Source of the DNA: Nitrososphaerales archaeon TH5895
GTDB lineage: Archaea; Thermoproteota; Nitrososphaeria; Nitrososphaerales; Nitrososphaeraceae
Assembly (NCBI GenBank): GCA_014523695.1
Contig: JAATVS010000301.1
Span: 1-9,060, forward strand
Direction: 5' to 3'
Length of the DNA stretch: 9,060 bases
This document shows positions 1 to 5,834 of this stretch, in pieces. The notes below the pieces were generated by a model. That model was not told where the DNA came from. It worked only from the letters and a program-made list of their open reading frames with translations, and did not search any database. How positions within the stretch are numbered: position 1 is the first letter of the stretch; every line of letters starts with the position of its first letter. A program made the position numbers and the translations under genes.

Positions 1-507
1 TGAACCTTCTATTATTACTGATAATTACATTAGTATGTATTTAATTAAAATATTTAGCTGTTGTATCAATTGTAATTATCTGATCTTAGAAGTGATCATT
101 CTACTGGAAAAAGAATACATTCATAATTATCGTGCTAATACATAACAACATCAAATATCCGTGCAGCGACAGAGCAATCTATTCATAGTCAATAAGTATC
201 ACTAATATAATGCTCATTTTTGCTATGTGTAGACGGTTTTTAAAACCAATTTTCTAAATTGTCTAGACTCACTTAAATTTAGCCAATTCATTCCTTAAAG
301 TATCACTTGTCATTAGTATAGAATAACGAGTAAGAGTCCTTTATGCAAGATTCATCATATATGGTATTATAGACAGATTACATACATTTCAGTGTACTCT
401 ATCTTTCTTCCTTTTAGAGTTGAGCTAAGTATGCCTAATAAATAAAACGAAATCCCTTCGGAGGTTCGGTACCATCTCCTTCGTTCTCCATGTAGATTTA
501 AATTTTG
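1..507. other. AT-rich stretch with no recognisable gene
   Basis: I read both strands and found no open frame that looks like protein. The longest protein-like piece is about 14 residues on the minus strand starting at the ATG complementary to 311-313 (MTSDTLRNELAKFK), which is followed at once by several stops in the same frame. A short perfect inverted repeat, ggtttt-t-aaaacc, lies at 235-247. The stretch may be old decayed coding sequence or simply intergenic; nothing stronger can be said. Confidence 0.5.
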
Positions 508-802
508 TCATGACCGGATTGCTAGTGGCCTTAAATCACCTTCTAACGCGCTAAATAACTCAAGGCACAGGCGCGCCCCTTTTCTGTGATTTCATAGTAA
601 GAATGGGGTCGGAAATCTATCGTTCCAAGCAATCCTACGTCTACTAATTCCTTTAGATACCTAGTAGTCTGAAAAAATGTCAGGCCAGCCAAACGGCCTA
701 TGCGTGTCTTATTCATATAGTTTCGAAACCTAGGTTCAACATTACATTATAAATTATTTCCAGGATACTTCTGACTATGTCGTATCTGTCCCGTTGCTGC
801 AT
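508..802 (-). pseudogene. Frameshifted winged helix-turn-helix DNA-binding regulator
   Basis: On the minus strand an ATG at 802-800 opens a frame (MQQRDRYDIVRSILEIIYN...) that stops after 29 codons at 713-715. The frame beginning with the ATG at 716-714 then continues the same domain: NKTRIGRLAGL, FFQTTRYLKELVDVGLL and SYYEITEKGRACALSYLA, ending at TAG 543-545. A further frame carries what looks like the tail (ALEGDLRPLAIRS) to a stop at 508-510. The order N-terminal helix (RRD-like RYDIV..IL), two-helix recognition unit, then the wing strand Y-E-I-T-E-K-G, is the signature of the small winged-helix regulators (PF14947-like) abundant in Nitrososphaeraceae, usually 85-100 aa, as here. At least one frameshift, probably two, breaks it. 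I infer a dead transcriptional regulator; a sequencing error in one run could restore much of it. No Shine-Dalgarno is seen before the ATG. Confidence 0.75.
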
Positions 803-915
803 TTTTTTGACAGGCCACATCATCCATCAAGATAAAGGAATTCAAACTTTAAACCATTTTTCTATACCCAAATGTTCGCTAGGATAAATGTAGCATTTTC
901 TTCTAAGAGGTTTTT

Positions 916-938
916 AGGTTAAGGTTAAGGTTAACCTT
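916..938. promoter_or_regulatory. Three tandem AGGTTA hexamers ending in a 12-bp palindrome
   Basis: Positions 916-933 are three perfect head-to-tail copies of AGGTTA. The last copy forms the left part of a perfect 12-bp palindrome, aaggttaacctt, at 927-938. The element ends 24 bp before the GTG of the small zinc-finger gene at 963, so it occupies the place where a TATA/BRE element would sit for a leaderless transcript. Binding by a regulator is an inference; the repeat itself is seen directly. Confidence 0.5.
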
Positions 939-962
939 GGAACAATAGTAGTAGCAGCAACT

Positions 963-1091
963 GTGAGCATCCGCAAGTGTCAGAAAGAAAACTGTAGGAA
1001 TCCGGCCCTCTTTCCATACTTGTTTTGTGAAAAGTGTCTTGATGAATATGAAGCAGAAATATTATCCGATAATCTGGAGAAGGATAAGTAG
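963..1091 (+). CDS. Very small zinc-finger-like protein (42 aa)
   Basis: The frame reads from GTG 963 to TAG 1089-1091 and encodes 42 residues: a start MSIRKCQKENC, then NPALFPYLFCEKC, then an acidic tail. The cysteines are arranged as C6-x4-C11 ... C22-x2-C25, enough to bind one zinc ion, and the tail EYEAEILSDNLEKDK looks helical. The frame is open back to 918 but has no ATG or TTG, so GTG 963 is the only reasonable start; there is no Shine-Dalgarno, which fits a leaderless message. Small four-cysteine proteins of this kind are common in Nitrososphaeraceae, but I cannot name a function. It lies between the decayed winged-helix gene and the broken gene at 1244. An alternative is that it is a fragment of a longer lost protein. 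Confidence 0.55.
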   Translation: MSIRKCQKENCRNPALFPYLFCEKCLDEYEAEILSDNLEKDK

Positions 1092-1243
1092 CGAATACCA
1101 ATATTGAGTTTGTTTGATGCTAACTAGTAATATAGTCAGCCAAGGATTAGGAATCAGTTAAAACACAATGAATACATCTGTTGCAGCAGCATCGGGTAAA
1201 TAAAAATTAATTGATCACTACAAAAAAAATTAACATTTAAGCC

Positions 1244-1836
1244 GTGCCTTCACAAGAGGAGCTACCTACATTGAATAGAGCACTTCTGGCAGCTATTAAG
1301 AAAAATGCAGGTCTTGGCGTTTCTAATTCTTTCATGGAAGAGTTTGAGAATTTGACTGATAAAATCAGAAATTTGAAAAATGATGTAGAATCAAATTTCA
1401 TTGACGAATTGACTAATCTTCTGCTTCAAAATGAGTTTCCGCTTGAAGTATCAAAGAATAATATCTCTATCAACAAAGTCAAGGTTTTAAAACCTATAAA
1501 TGGTTACGCATCGGTAGGATAATAGGAAATTTCCCCCAAGGAGATAGTGCAATTTATTCTGATTATGAAGAATTACTTAATAAAACTAAGTCTGGAGACA
1601 CTGAACATGGCATAATAGGTAACCTACTTGAAACAACTTCGTACGATACTAGGGGAATATGGAGTCAAGGTAATGCAGACAGTAATGACAATGGCAGCAG
1701 TATTGAAAATGCTGAATCTAGTATTGACCTTCAAGTAATCTCAGCTGAAAATCTAAGCTTAACAATTGAAAGCGACCCGAGTCAAGATGAAATAGTAATA
1801 GCATCCCAAGATGCAGAATGTCTAGTAGTTAGATAG
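1244..1836 (+). pseudogene. Unidentified protein split over two frames (about 190 aa)
   Basis: The first frame opens at GTG 1244 and ends at TAA 1520-1522 (92 codons). A better start may be TTG 1271 in the same frame, because GAGGAG at 1256-1261 stands 9 nt before it. The encoded part is helical and charged (NRALLAAIKKNAGLGVSN, then FENLTDKIRNLKNDVESN) and suggests a coiled coil. The -1 frame is open from 1462 to TAG 1834-1836 and continues as protein-like sequence (RIIGNFPQGDSAIYSDYEEL, later an acidic, Ser/Asn-rich segment ending ECLVVR). Crossing from frame 0 to -1 anywhere in 1462-1522 gives one protein of about 190 aa. The overlap contains T TTA AAA at 1486-1492, phased exactly as a -1 slippery heptamer. 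I do not recognise the family. A plain indel is the simpler explanation because most neighbours are also broken; programmed frameshifting is possible. Confidence 0.5.
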
Positions 1837-1940
1837 ACGTCTCGTGGATCTTACTTGAAGAGTCTAAAGATATTTACAAATGCCCAAGATGTGGCAACGA
1901 TTATCGCAGGATCGCCATAATAACAAATATTCAAATTTAG
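1833..1940 (+). pseudogene. Short zinc-knuckle fragment, possible tail of the preceding broken gene
   Basis: A third frame, open from 1833 to TAG 1938-1940, encodes about 35 residues including WILLEESKDIYKCPRCGNDY. The C-P-x-C-G pair is half of a zinc ribbon. It has no start codon and begins inside the last codons of the two-frame gene, so it is either that gene's displaced C-terminus (a second frameshift near 1830) or an unrelated scrap. The partner cysteine pair needed for a complete ribbon is not seen downstream. Coding status is uncertain. Confidence 0.3.
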
Positions 1941-1967
1941 TAAGGATACCTGAAATGTCGGTCCAGA

Positions 1968-1985
1968 AAATTAAAAAATAATGGA
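1968..1985 (-). terminator. T-rich terminator after the CarboxypepD_reg-type gene
   Basis: Read on the minus strand, the bases 20-40 nt past the TAA at 2005-2007 run attattttttaatttt, with a six-T core. Archaeal intrinsic termination depends mainly on such T-rich tracts and needs no strong hairpin. The position immediately downstream of a single gene fits. Confidence 0.45.
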
Positions 1986-2004
1986 TGAATGGATCTATTT
2001 CCTG

Positions 2005-2553
2005 TTACTCTCTAAAGACATATGAAGAACTTGTGCTGGGCGATACTGCATAGTTATCTATTGTTTGAACAACTGCGTCTGGATATGTAACTGTGAATCT
2101 GTATACGCCTGAGGGTAGACTATTGAATGAATAAGAGCCGTCAGATTCAGTCATAACAGAGGTAAAGTAACCTGCACTTTTATCTGCCGAATTTGCTAAT
2201 CCCATATGCTTGTAAATAACTACTAATGCTCCATCTAAAGGCAAGCCTTTTGAGCTCATTACAAAACCATTTACACTACCAAGATCTGTATATGGTATTG
2301 GATTTGTTGATGCTATTTCTGCGGAAGATAAAGATACTGGACCTCGGCTAGAACCTGTGAAGCCAGGATCTATAGTTGGTATTGGCATTGGACTCGTGAA
2401 CAGTATAGATCCATACATTGCGAAAATTACAACTACTGTAATAACCGCCAAGCAACTAATAAGAATTGTCAAGAATACAGCGGTGGTATTTAGATGAGGT
2501 TCTTTTCCGATTAACTTCTTTGTATCGTATTGAGGTTTTATGGATAATGTCAT
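2005..2553 (-). CDS. Membrane-anchored protein with carboxypeptidase-regulatory-like domain
   Basis: This 182-aa protein starts with about 20 cytoplasmic residues (KPQYDTKKLIGKEPH), has one long transmembrane segment at roughly 22-50 (TAVFLTILISCLAVITVVV), a Pro/Ser/Thr-rich linker at 51-90 and a beta-sandwich domain at 91-182. The domain shows the hallmarks of the CarboxypepD_reg family (PF13620-like): G-x-V-x-G-F-V at the first strand, G-x-P-L-x-G-A-L-V, then TESDGSYSFNSLPSGVYRFTV. Such domains are extracellular binding or structural modules; no peptidase active site is present. Topology should be N-in, C-out, so it probably displays the domain at the cell surface. The start is secure: GGAGGTGATT, an excellent Shine-Dalgarno, ends 8 nt before the ATG. 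A TATA-like element and an 8-bp inverted repeat lie farther upstream. It is monocistronic and appears intact. The ligand is unknown. Confidence 0.85.
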   Translation of the reverse strand: MTLSIKPQYDTKKLIGKEPHLNTTAVFLTILISCLAVITVVVIFAMYGSILFTSPMPIPTIDPGFTGSSRGPVSLSSAEIASTNPIPYTDLGSVNGFVMSSKGLPLDGALVVIYKHMGLANSADKSAGYFTSVMTESDGSYSFNSLPSGVYRFTVTYPDAVVQTIDNYAVSPSTSSSYVFRE

Positions 2554-2561
2554 CTAATTCC

Positions 2562-2571
2562 AATCACCTCC
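2562..2571 (-). promoter_or_regulatory. Strong Shine-Dalgarno of the CarboxypepD_reg-type gene
   Basis: Minus-strand GGAGGTGATT is a near-perfect complement of the 16S rRNA 3' end, 8 nt before the ATG at 2553. It fixes the start. It is notable in a window where most genes lack such a site, and implies a leadered transcript. Confidence 0.8.
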
Positions 2572-2649
2572 ACTTCAATCACAAAAAGTCCAGTCACTTC
2601 TTCTATGACAACACACCTGTTTGTTAGAGACGGTGATTCGATTCTCACG

Positions 2650-2685
2650 TTTAATTATGACAAGAAGTTGCTTAACTCTTCTTGT
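2650..2685 (-). promoter_or_regulatory. Promoter with an upstream 8-bp inverted repeat
   Basis: On the minus strand a hairpin-type inverted repeat, acaagaag and cttcttgt with a 10-nt loop (2660-2685), sits directly upstream of a TATA-like AATTAAA at about 2650-2656. Transcription would begin near 2627 and leave a leader of roughly 74 nt ending in the strong Shine-Dalgarno. An inverted repeat abutting TATA/BRE is a common place for an archaeal operator. The repeat is seen; the promoter assignment and regulation are inferred. Confidence 0.4.
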
Positions 2686-2826
2686 ATTGTAAGTTGACTA
2701 GTAATATCGTCAAAACATTGAAAACAGAGCCATATACAATTAGTAATAATACTGCCACAAAGTTCAGGTTCCGATATTACAAGTAATATTTAGTTCATAT
2801 GCTGTCTAATTAATCTCATTCTATAT

Positions 2827-3036
2827 TTGATTATCGTGGCATTAATAGAACCGATTGTAGGTTTAGCATACCTGGTAATTGGATTCACACTGACGTATCT
2901 ATCATTGGAAATAGCCTGGCATTTCACTGCATGCAGGATCACAGCGGGTGACGCAAAGATGATAAAACCATATCTGTTCAAACAGGCTAAACTATTACTT
3001 GCAACAGTACCTAATGTGCCATCGACTAGGATATAG
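2827..3036 (+). CDS. Doubtful small membrane protein (69 aa)
   Basis: A TTG at 2827 opens a 69-codon frame that is open back to 2794 without any ATG. The product is strongly hydrophobic for its first 35 residues (IVALIEPIVGLAYLVIGFTL), then EIAWHFTACRI, then a short basic tail with KMIKPYLFKQAKLLL. This looks like one or two membrane helices with a cytoplasmic tail. There is no Shine-Dalgarno and only weak TATA-like sequence. The opposite strand (2790-3050) is also open; its product, rich in scattered Pro, Asn and Tyr, looks like an antisense shadow. I prefer the plus strand on composition only. It could be a truncated remnant that lost its N-terminus. Confidence 0.35.
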   Translation: MIIVALIEPIVGLAYLVIGFTLTYLSLEIAWHFTACRITAGDAKMIKPYLFKQAKLLLATVPNVPSTRI

Positions 3037-3092
3037 GGGATCCAAACCATTATTTTTTTACTGAATTATGACAATTAAATACACTGAGCAAC

Positions 3093-3127
3093 ACTACTTG
3101 TTAGAAAAGACTACTTATTAGAAAAAG
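3093..3127 (+). repeat. Tandem duplication of a 17-bp unit
   Basis: Positions 3093-3109 read actacttgttagaaaag and 3110-3127 read actacttattagaaaaag. The units are adjacent and differ by one substitution and one extra A. The duplication immediately precedes the decayed sensor-kinase sequence and probably arose by replication slippage. Confidence 0.6.
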
Positions 3128-3149
3128 AAAATACAATATTTGACCCTAC

Positions 3150-3677
3150 ATAGAAACGTTAATGCCAGTTTTATAAGTATTGAAAATAGGCTCTTAATTT
3201 TAGTTTGTATTAATCCCATGTTTGCTGAAAGATACTTTAGCAAGTTATTAGTTATAGTGTGGAAAGAAGTTCTTATCCTTAGAATGAAAATAAGATTCAT
3301 TACTGAGATAATGAGAGATAACATATCTTATTGCGAACGAATAATGGAAATTGCGGAGGGGGTTCTACATTGGATGAAGTTAAACGCAATTTTGGGATAG
3401 TTGATGGAGTACATTATGGTGGAATTGCAAAAGTACAGGAAACCGACCGCTTCCAGAATGGATCCATAGTACAGTTAAGTCGTTTATAGAACAGCAGCAT
3501 ACTTTTTTTGATATGCTATGGAAGAAGGCGATTCCTACGAAGCAGAGAATAAAGGAGATAGAAGAAGGCATAAAAAGGGAGTTTATATAAACATTATAGG
3601 ATTCTGAAGAAACAACAAGCTTGATTTTAAAGATAATATCTTCTGCAACTGAAGGAGATATTAGCCACGTGGATTAG
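3150..3677 (+). pseudogene. Decayed fragment of a thaumarchaeal sensor histidine kinase (N-terminal sensory region)
   Basis: Three plus-strand frames joined together give a continuous match to the sensory region I know from the many sensor histidine kinases of Nitrososphaeraceae. Frame one (to 3400) gives MKIRFITEIMRDNISYC; frame two (3364-3489) gives LDEVKRNFGIVDGVHYGGIA then KVQE; frame three (from 3471) gives KSFIEQQHTFFDMLWKKAIP then QRIKEIEEGIKREFI, stops at TAA 3588, and carries on in the same frame through another stop as EETTSLILKIISSATEGDI to 3677. The family consensus here is ITEIT.DNI.YCKEL, HLDG.KGNF.., FVEQQQ..FD.LW.KAIPA.QRI.EIEEG. At least two frameshifts and two nonsense codons kill it. 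The N-terminus and the downstream PAS, dimerisation/phosphoacceptor and ATPase domains are absent. Family recognition is from memory of the consensus; disruption is seen directly. Confidence 0.75.
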
Positions 3678-3800
3678 CATAGCGGACGTATATATATCTA
3701 ATATCTATATTAAAAGGAATAATAGGTTATTATAAATCAGTAAGTTCCATACAAACAATGGAGGTTTTCTATTAATCATATTCAGAACATATGAGAGTTA
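3678..3800. other. AT-rich leader region before the 104-aa membrane protein
   Basis: No coding sequence is seen. The region holds several TATA-like stretches (tatatatatc near 3691, TATAAA at 3731-3736). TATAAA would place a transcription start near 3760, about 40 nt before the proposed TTG start, but no Shine-Dalgarno follows, so the promoter of the downstream gene is not resolved. Confidence 0.35.
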
Positions 3801-4115
3801 TTGAGTATCATCGCTGTATCAGATATTATGAGTAAAATGATGTATGTAAAAGAACTAGAAACAAAGAAGAAAGAAATACCAGCGCATAAGCCCTTAACGA
3901 CTAACCACGAAACACTGTTTACGATTATCATTGTCGTAGGGATATCAGTATTAATAGGAGTTGGATTCGCGTATATGGGATACACCTCGGGTCAGTTTTC
4001 AGAGGCATATGTACTCTGTAAAGAGAACATATTATCGCAAGTTAGGGTAGGAGTATATCAATCCGTGGACACGATTACTGCGGCTCTAGAATCCTGTAAT
4101 GAAGTAACTAGTTAG
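3801..4115 (+). CDS. Single-pass membrane protein of unknown function
   Basis: The frame runs from TTG 3801 to TAG 4113-4115 (104 aa). ATG 3828 and ATG 3837, codons 10 and 13, are equally possible starts; none has a Shine-Dalgarno. The protein has a short charged N-terminal part (YVKELETKKKEIPAHKPL), one clear transmembrane helix at about 39-60 (LFTIIIVVGISVLIGVGFAY) and a C-terminal 40 residues holding two cysteines, C73 and C99, which could form a disulphide if outside the cell. The Lys-rich N-side favours N-in, C-out. I do not recognise a family. Its 3' end overlaps by 8 nt the end of a decayed gene on the opposite strand, and a T8 tract follows 22 nt after the stop. The consistent codon pattern and helix make a real gene likely. 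Confidence 0.6.
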   Translation: MSIIAVSDIMSKMMYVKELETKKKEIPAHKPLTTNHETLFTIIIVVGISVLIGVGFAYMGYTSGQFSEAYVLCKENILSQVRVGVYQSVDTITAALESCNEVTS

Positions 4116-4411
4116 AGTAATACATTTTACTTTCTTCTTTTTTTTGATCGGTCTCGATAAGTTTGGACAGAAATTCATGGAGATACTTTTGAAAGCGTTT
4201 ATTTCTGGTAGGATAAAAAACCTTTCATAAATGAAGTATTCATAATAGTTCAAATCTACTGATAACGTTCATGCCTACTACTAAAGAAGCTGAGGCCAAC
4301 CAAATAACTGACTCTAGTATTTCTATACAATAGATCCTTCATAGATTAAAGTTCTTAAATATTGGATTTGATCTGCCAATGTTGCTCGCTAATAATTAGT
4401 AAATAGTATGC
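4108..4411 (-). pseudogene. Decayed gene for an unidentified basic protein
   Basis: On the minus strand one frame reads YYLLIISEQHWQIKSNI, a TAA, EL, a TAA, then SMKDLLYRNTRVSYLVGLSF, FSSRHERYQ, then TAG 4256-4258. The next frames continue as DLNYYEYFIYER and then VFYPTRNKRFQKYLHEFLSK, LIETDQKKEESKMYYSN, ending at TAG 4108-4110. Joined, these give about 95 residues of convincing protein: aromatic and basic, with helical segments. Three nonsense codons and at least two frame changes (one in the T-rich run near 4212-4217) destroy it. I do not recognise the family. The C-terminal end meets the intact gene at 3801-4115 tail to tail with an 8-nt overlap. Evidence is composition and continuity across breaks only, so the exact limits are approximate. 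Confidence 0.5.
4138..4145 (+). terminator. T8 tract after the 104-aa membrane protein
   Basis: Eight consecutive Ts, preceded by the T-rich actttcttc, start 22 nt past the stop codon at 4115. This fits an archaeal intrinsic terminator. Caution: on the opposite strand the same A8 run encodes Gln-Lys-Lys of the decayed gene, so it may have arisen as coding sequence. Confidence 0.4.
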
Positions 4412-4477
4412 TTAATCATATTTCATCAACATACCTCGTAAAGGATTATAACGATACTACATAAGAAACTGAAGCCA

Positions 4478-4540
4478 TTATATATGTATGATCAATATTT
4501 CAAGGGAGAATCAGAGCGAAAACGATATAAAAAGAGGTGG
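4478..4540 (+). promoter_or_regulatory. TATA box and Shine-Dalgarno of the four-helix membrane protein
   Basis: TTATATATG at 4478-4486 is a good archaeal TATA box and predicts a transcription start near 4508. AGAGGTGG at 4533-4540 is a strong Shine-Dalgarno 10 nt before TTG 4551. Together they give a leader of about 42 nt and decide for the TTG start. Confidence 0.6.
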
Positions 4541-4550
4541 CTTATTATAG

Positions 4551-4997
4551 TTGTCAAGTATCATATTTTCTGGCGTAAAATCATTTTTGATCGGAAATTA
4601 TGCCCTATTCTATATAGCAGCTGCAACTACAATAATTGCAGGAATTTTACACCTAATGATGATCGGGCCTTCAATGAAGCCTCTCAATTTTCCCATGGAA
4701 TTACTTCCATACACTGATGCCTTATTCCTTATATCGGGAATAGCACAAATCTTCTGGGCGATACCAATGGCATTAAACTGGAATACACGTTGGTTCTATG
4801 CAGGTCTAATAGGCACTATTGCATTAACCTCACTGATAGCATTGACAAGGATCCCAAATGAAATAACAGGTATAGCATTACAAGATAAGAATCCTATGGC
4901 TTTGTTAATCGAAGTAATGCAGACTACATATGTATTTACAACACTAACTATAATTCTTAATAAGAAAAGAGCCATTTTTAGATTAGTTACGCGTTAG
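4551..4997 (+). CDS. Four-helix integral membrane protein
   Basis: The 148-aa product starts at TTG 4551; the codon just before it is TAG, and GAGGTGG lies 10 nt upstream, so this start is well supported. Hydropathy by eye gives four transmembrane helices: about 17-38 (YALFYIAAATTIIAGILHLM), 53-75 (ALFLISGIAQIFWAIPMALN), 80-100 (WFYAGLIGTIALTSLIALTR) and 118-140 (LLIEVMQTTYVFTTLTIIL). Helix 1 contains a His, and the loop after helix 3 reads IPNEITGIALQDKNPM. A short basic C-terminus (NKKRAIFRLVTR) should be cytoplasmic. I have seen similar small four-helix proteins in soil ammonia oxidisers but know of no tested function. It stands alone, followed by a methyltransferase remnant on the same strand, and appears intact. 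Confidence 0.75.
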   Translation: MSSIIFSGVKSFLIGNYALFYIAAATTIIAGILHLMMIGPSMKPLNFPMELLPYTDALFLISGIAQIFWAIPMALNWNTRWFYAGLIGTIALTSLIALTRIPNEITGIALQDKNPMALLIEVMQTTYVFTTLTIILNKKRAIFRLVTR

Positions 4998-5042
4998 ACA
5001 CTATAAATCCAATCAGCAGAGGTTACCAGTGTAATAGTCTAT

Positions 5043-5519
5043 TGCACAAGCTATCAAAATCAGTGAGGTGCAGACAACCTTTGTGCAATAATTTCATTTA
5101 CTAAGACTGGATATCAAAGTACAAAGTTACTCCCAGGTATTACCGACTTTATTCTATGGTACTCAAAAGATAAGCAATATGTAAAATATCATCAACTTTA
5201 CTCATCTAAGGAACATGGACAGCCTGGAGGCACTGGATATACGTTAATCGAAAGTCCTGATGGAAAGAGTTGGAGGAATATGACTAAAGAAGAAAAGACT
5301 GGAATAAAATCGGTACCTCAAGGATGGCGAATTTTTGATGGTACGCCTCTTGTTTCAGCTCAAGCTTCTGAAAAGGGATCAATGCCTTATGAATTTGAAG
5401 GAAAGACATATTATCCACCCACTAACAGACACTGGACCCTCACAAAGGAAGGTCTTGATGGACTTGTACGACAAAAGAGAATTTTTGCAATAGGAAATAG
5501 GCTTGAATATCGCAAATAA
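5043..5519 (+). pseudogene. Internal fragment of a type III-like site-specific adenine DNA methyltransferase (Mod)
   Basis: A frame open from 5067 to TAA 5517-5519 gives about 150 residues matching the middle of beta-class, type III-style Mod proteins: FTKTGYQSTKLLPG, FILWYSKDK, YHQLYSSKEHGQPGGTGYT, MTKEEKTG, PQGWRIFDG, YEFEGKTYYPPTNRHWTL, GLDGLVRQKRIFAIGNRLEY. A displaced piece just upstream (AQAIKISEV, before ADNLCAIIS) supplies the usual E-V-F-G-x-D-N junction with a small deletion and a stop at 5064. Full Mod proteins are 500-700 aa; the catalytic DPPY motif that should lie before this block and the FxGxG cofactor motif after it are both missing, so only target-recognition-region sequence remains. 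After the TAA the same frame reads FDTSFGP, close to the family's Y-F-D-D-F-P, so the stop is probably a nonsense mutation. No restriction (Res) gene is present. It is an inactive relic of a restriction-modification or orphan methylation system. Confidence 0.8.
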
Positions 5520-5544
5520 TTTGACACATCTTTTGGTCCCATTC

Positions 5545-5754
5545 CTACAAAAGATTACTTGTCGTTAGAATACCCTTGAACTTCATATTCCTTGGCTTCA
5601 TTCTTAATCTGTAGCTACAACATGGACATAACAGACCAGGCCTTTTCAAAAATATTTCACATACCTGACATCTTTTTTGGCCAGAGGCGTAGCGGCCAGC
5701 TCTAGATGATGGCTTGTACGCCCTAAGTCGTTCGCAGGTGCCCTTACAGACCAT
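5545..5754 (-). CDS. Small seven-cysteine zinc-ribbon-like protein, paralogue 1
   Basis: This 69-aa protein has cysteines at 3, 7, 29, 32, 43, 45 and 46 in the pattern CKGxC ... GRYASGQKRCQVCEIF ... CPCC-x-YRLR-x-KPRN. It shares about 38 of its first 60 residues with the protein at 7852-8121, including every cysteine. The C-x2-C plus C-P-C-C pairs should bind one zinc and C3/C7 may join a second site; basic residues after the last cysteines suggest nucleic-acid contact. Proteins of this type recur in Nitrososphaeraceae, but I know of no assigned function. There is no Shine-Dalgarno; a TATA-like aatcttatta about 35 nt upstream suggests a short leader, or it could be co-transcribed from the nitroreductase-type gene, which ends 80 bp upstream. 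Its C-terminus (ILTTSNLL) is shorter than that of its paralogue. Confidence 0.75.
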   Translation of the reverse strand: MVCKGTCERLRAYKPSSRAGRYASGQKRCQVCEIFLKRPGLLCPCCSYRLRMKPRNMKFKGILTTSNLL

Positions 5755-5834
5755 ATTTAGTAGACAGAATGACGTTCGTAATAAGATTTCTTGACCGGCT
5801 TGGCTGTATTCTAGGGATTTCTATAGGAAACGGA

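Noticed and set aside
2790..3050. 86-codon open frame on the minus strand
   Set aside because: Composition looks like the reverse of the hydrophobic plus-strand frame and there is no promoter or ribosome site; kept only as an alternative in the 2827 entry.
3118..3571. Two minus-strand open frames (3118-3324 and 3380-3571)
   Set aside because: They lie antisense to the recognised sensor-kinase remnant and have no family features.
4271..4333. 20-codon plus frame MPTTKEAEANQ...
   Set aside because: Looks gene-like at first, but the opposite strand carries the longer, better-supported decayed gene through the same bases.
4484..4717. 77-codon plus frame overlapping the start of the four-helix protein
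   Set aside because: The product is Asn/Tyr/Arg-rich with no pattern, while the overlapping TTG frame has four clean membrane helices and a well-placed Shine-Dalgarno.
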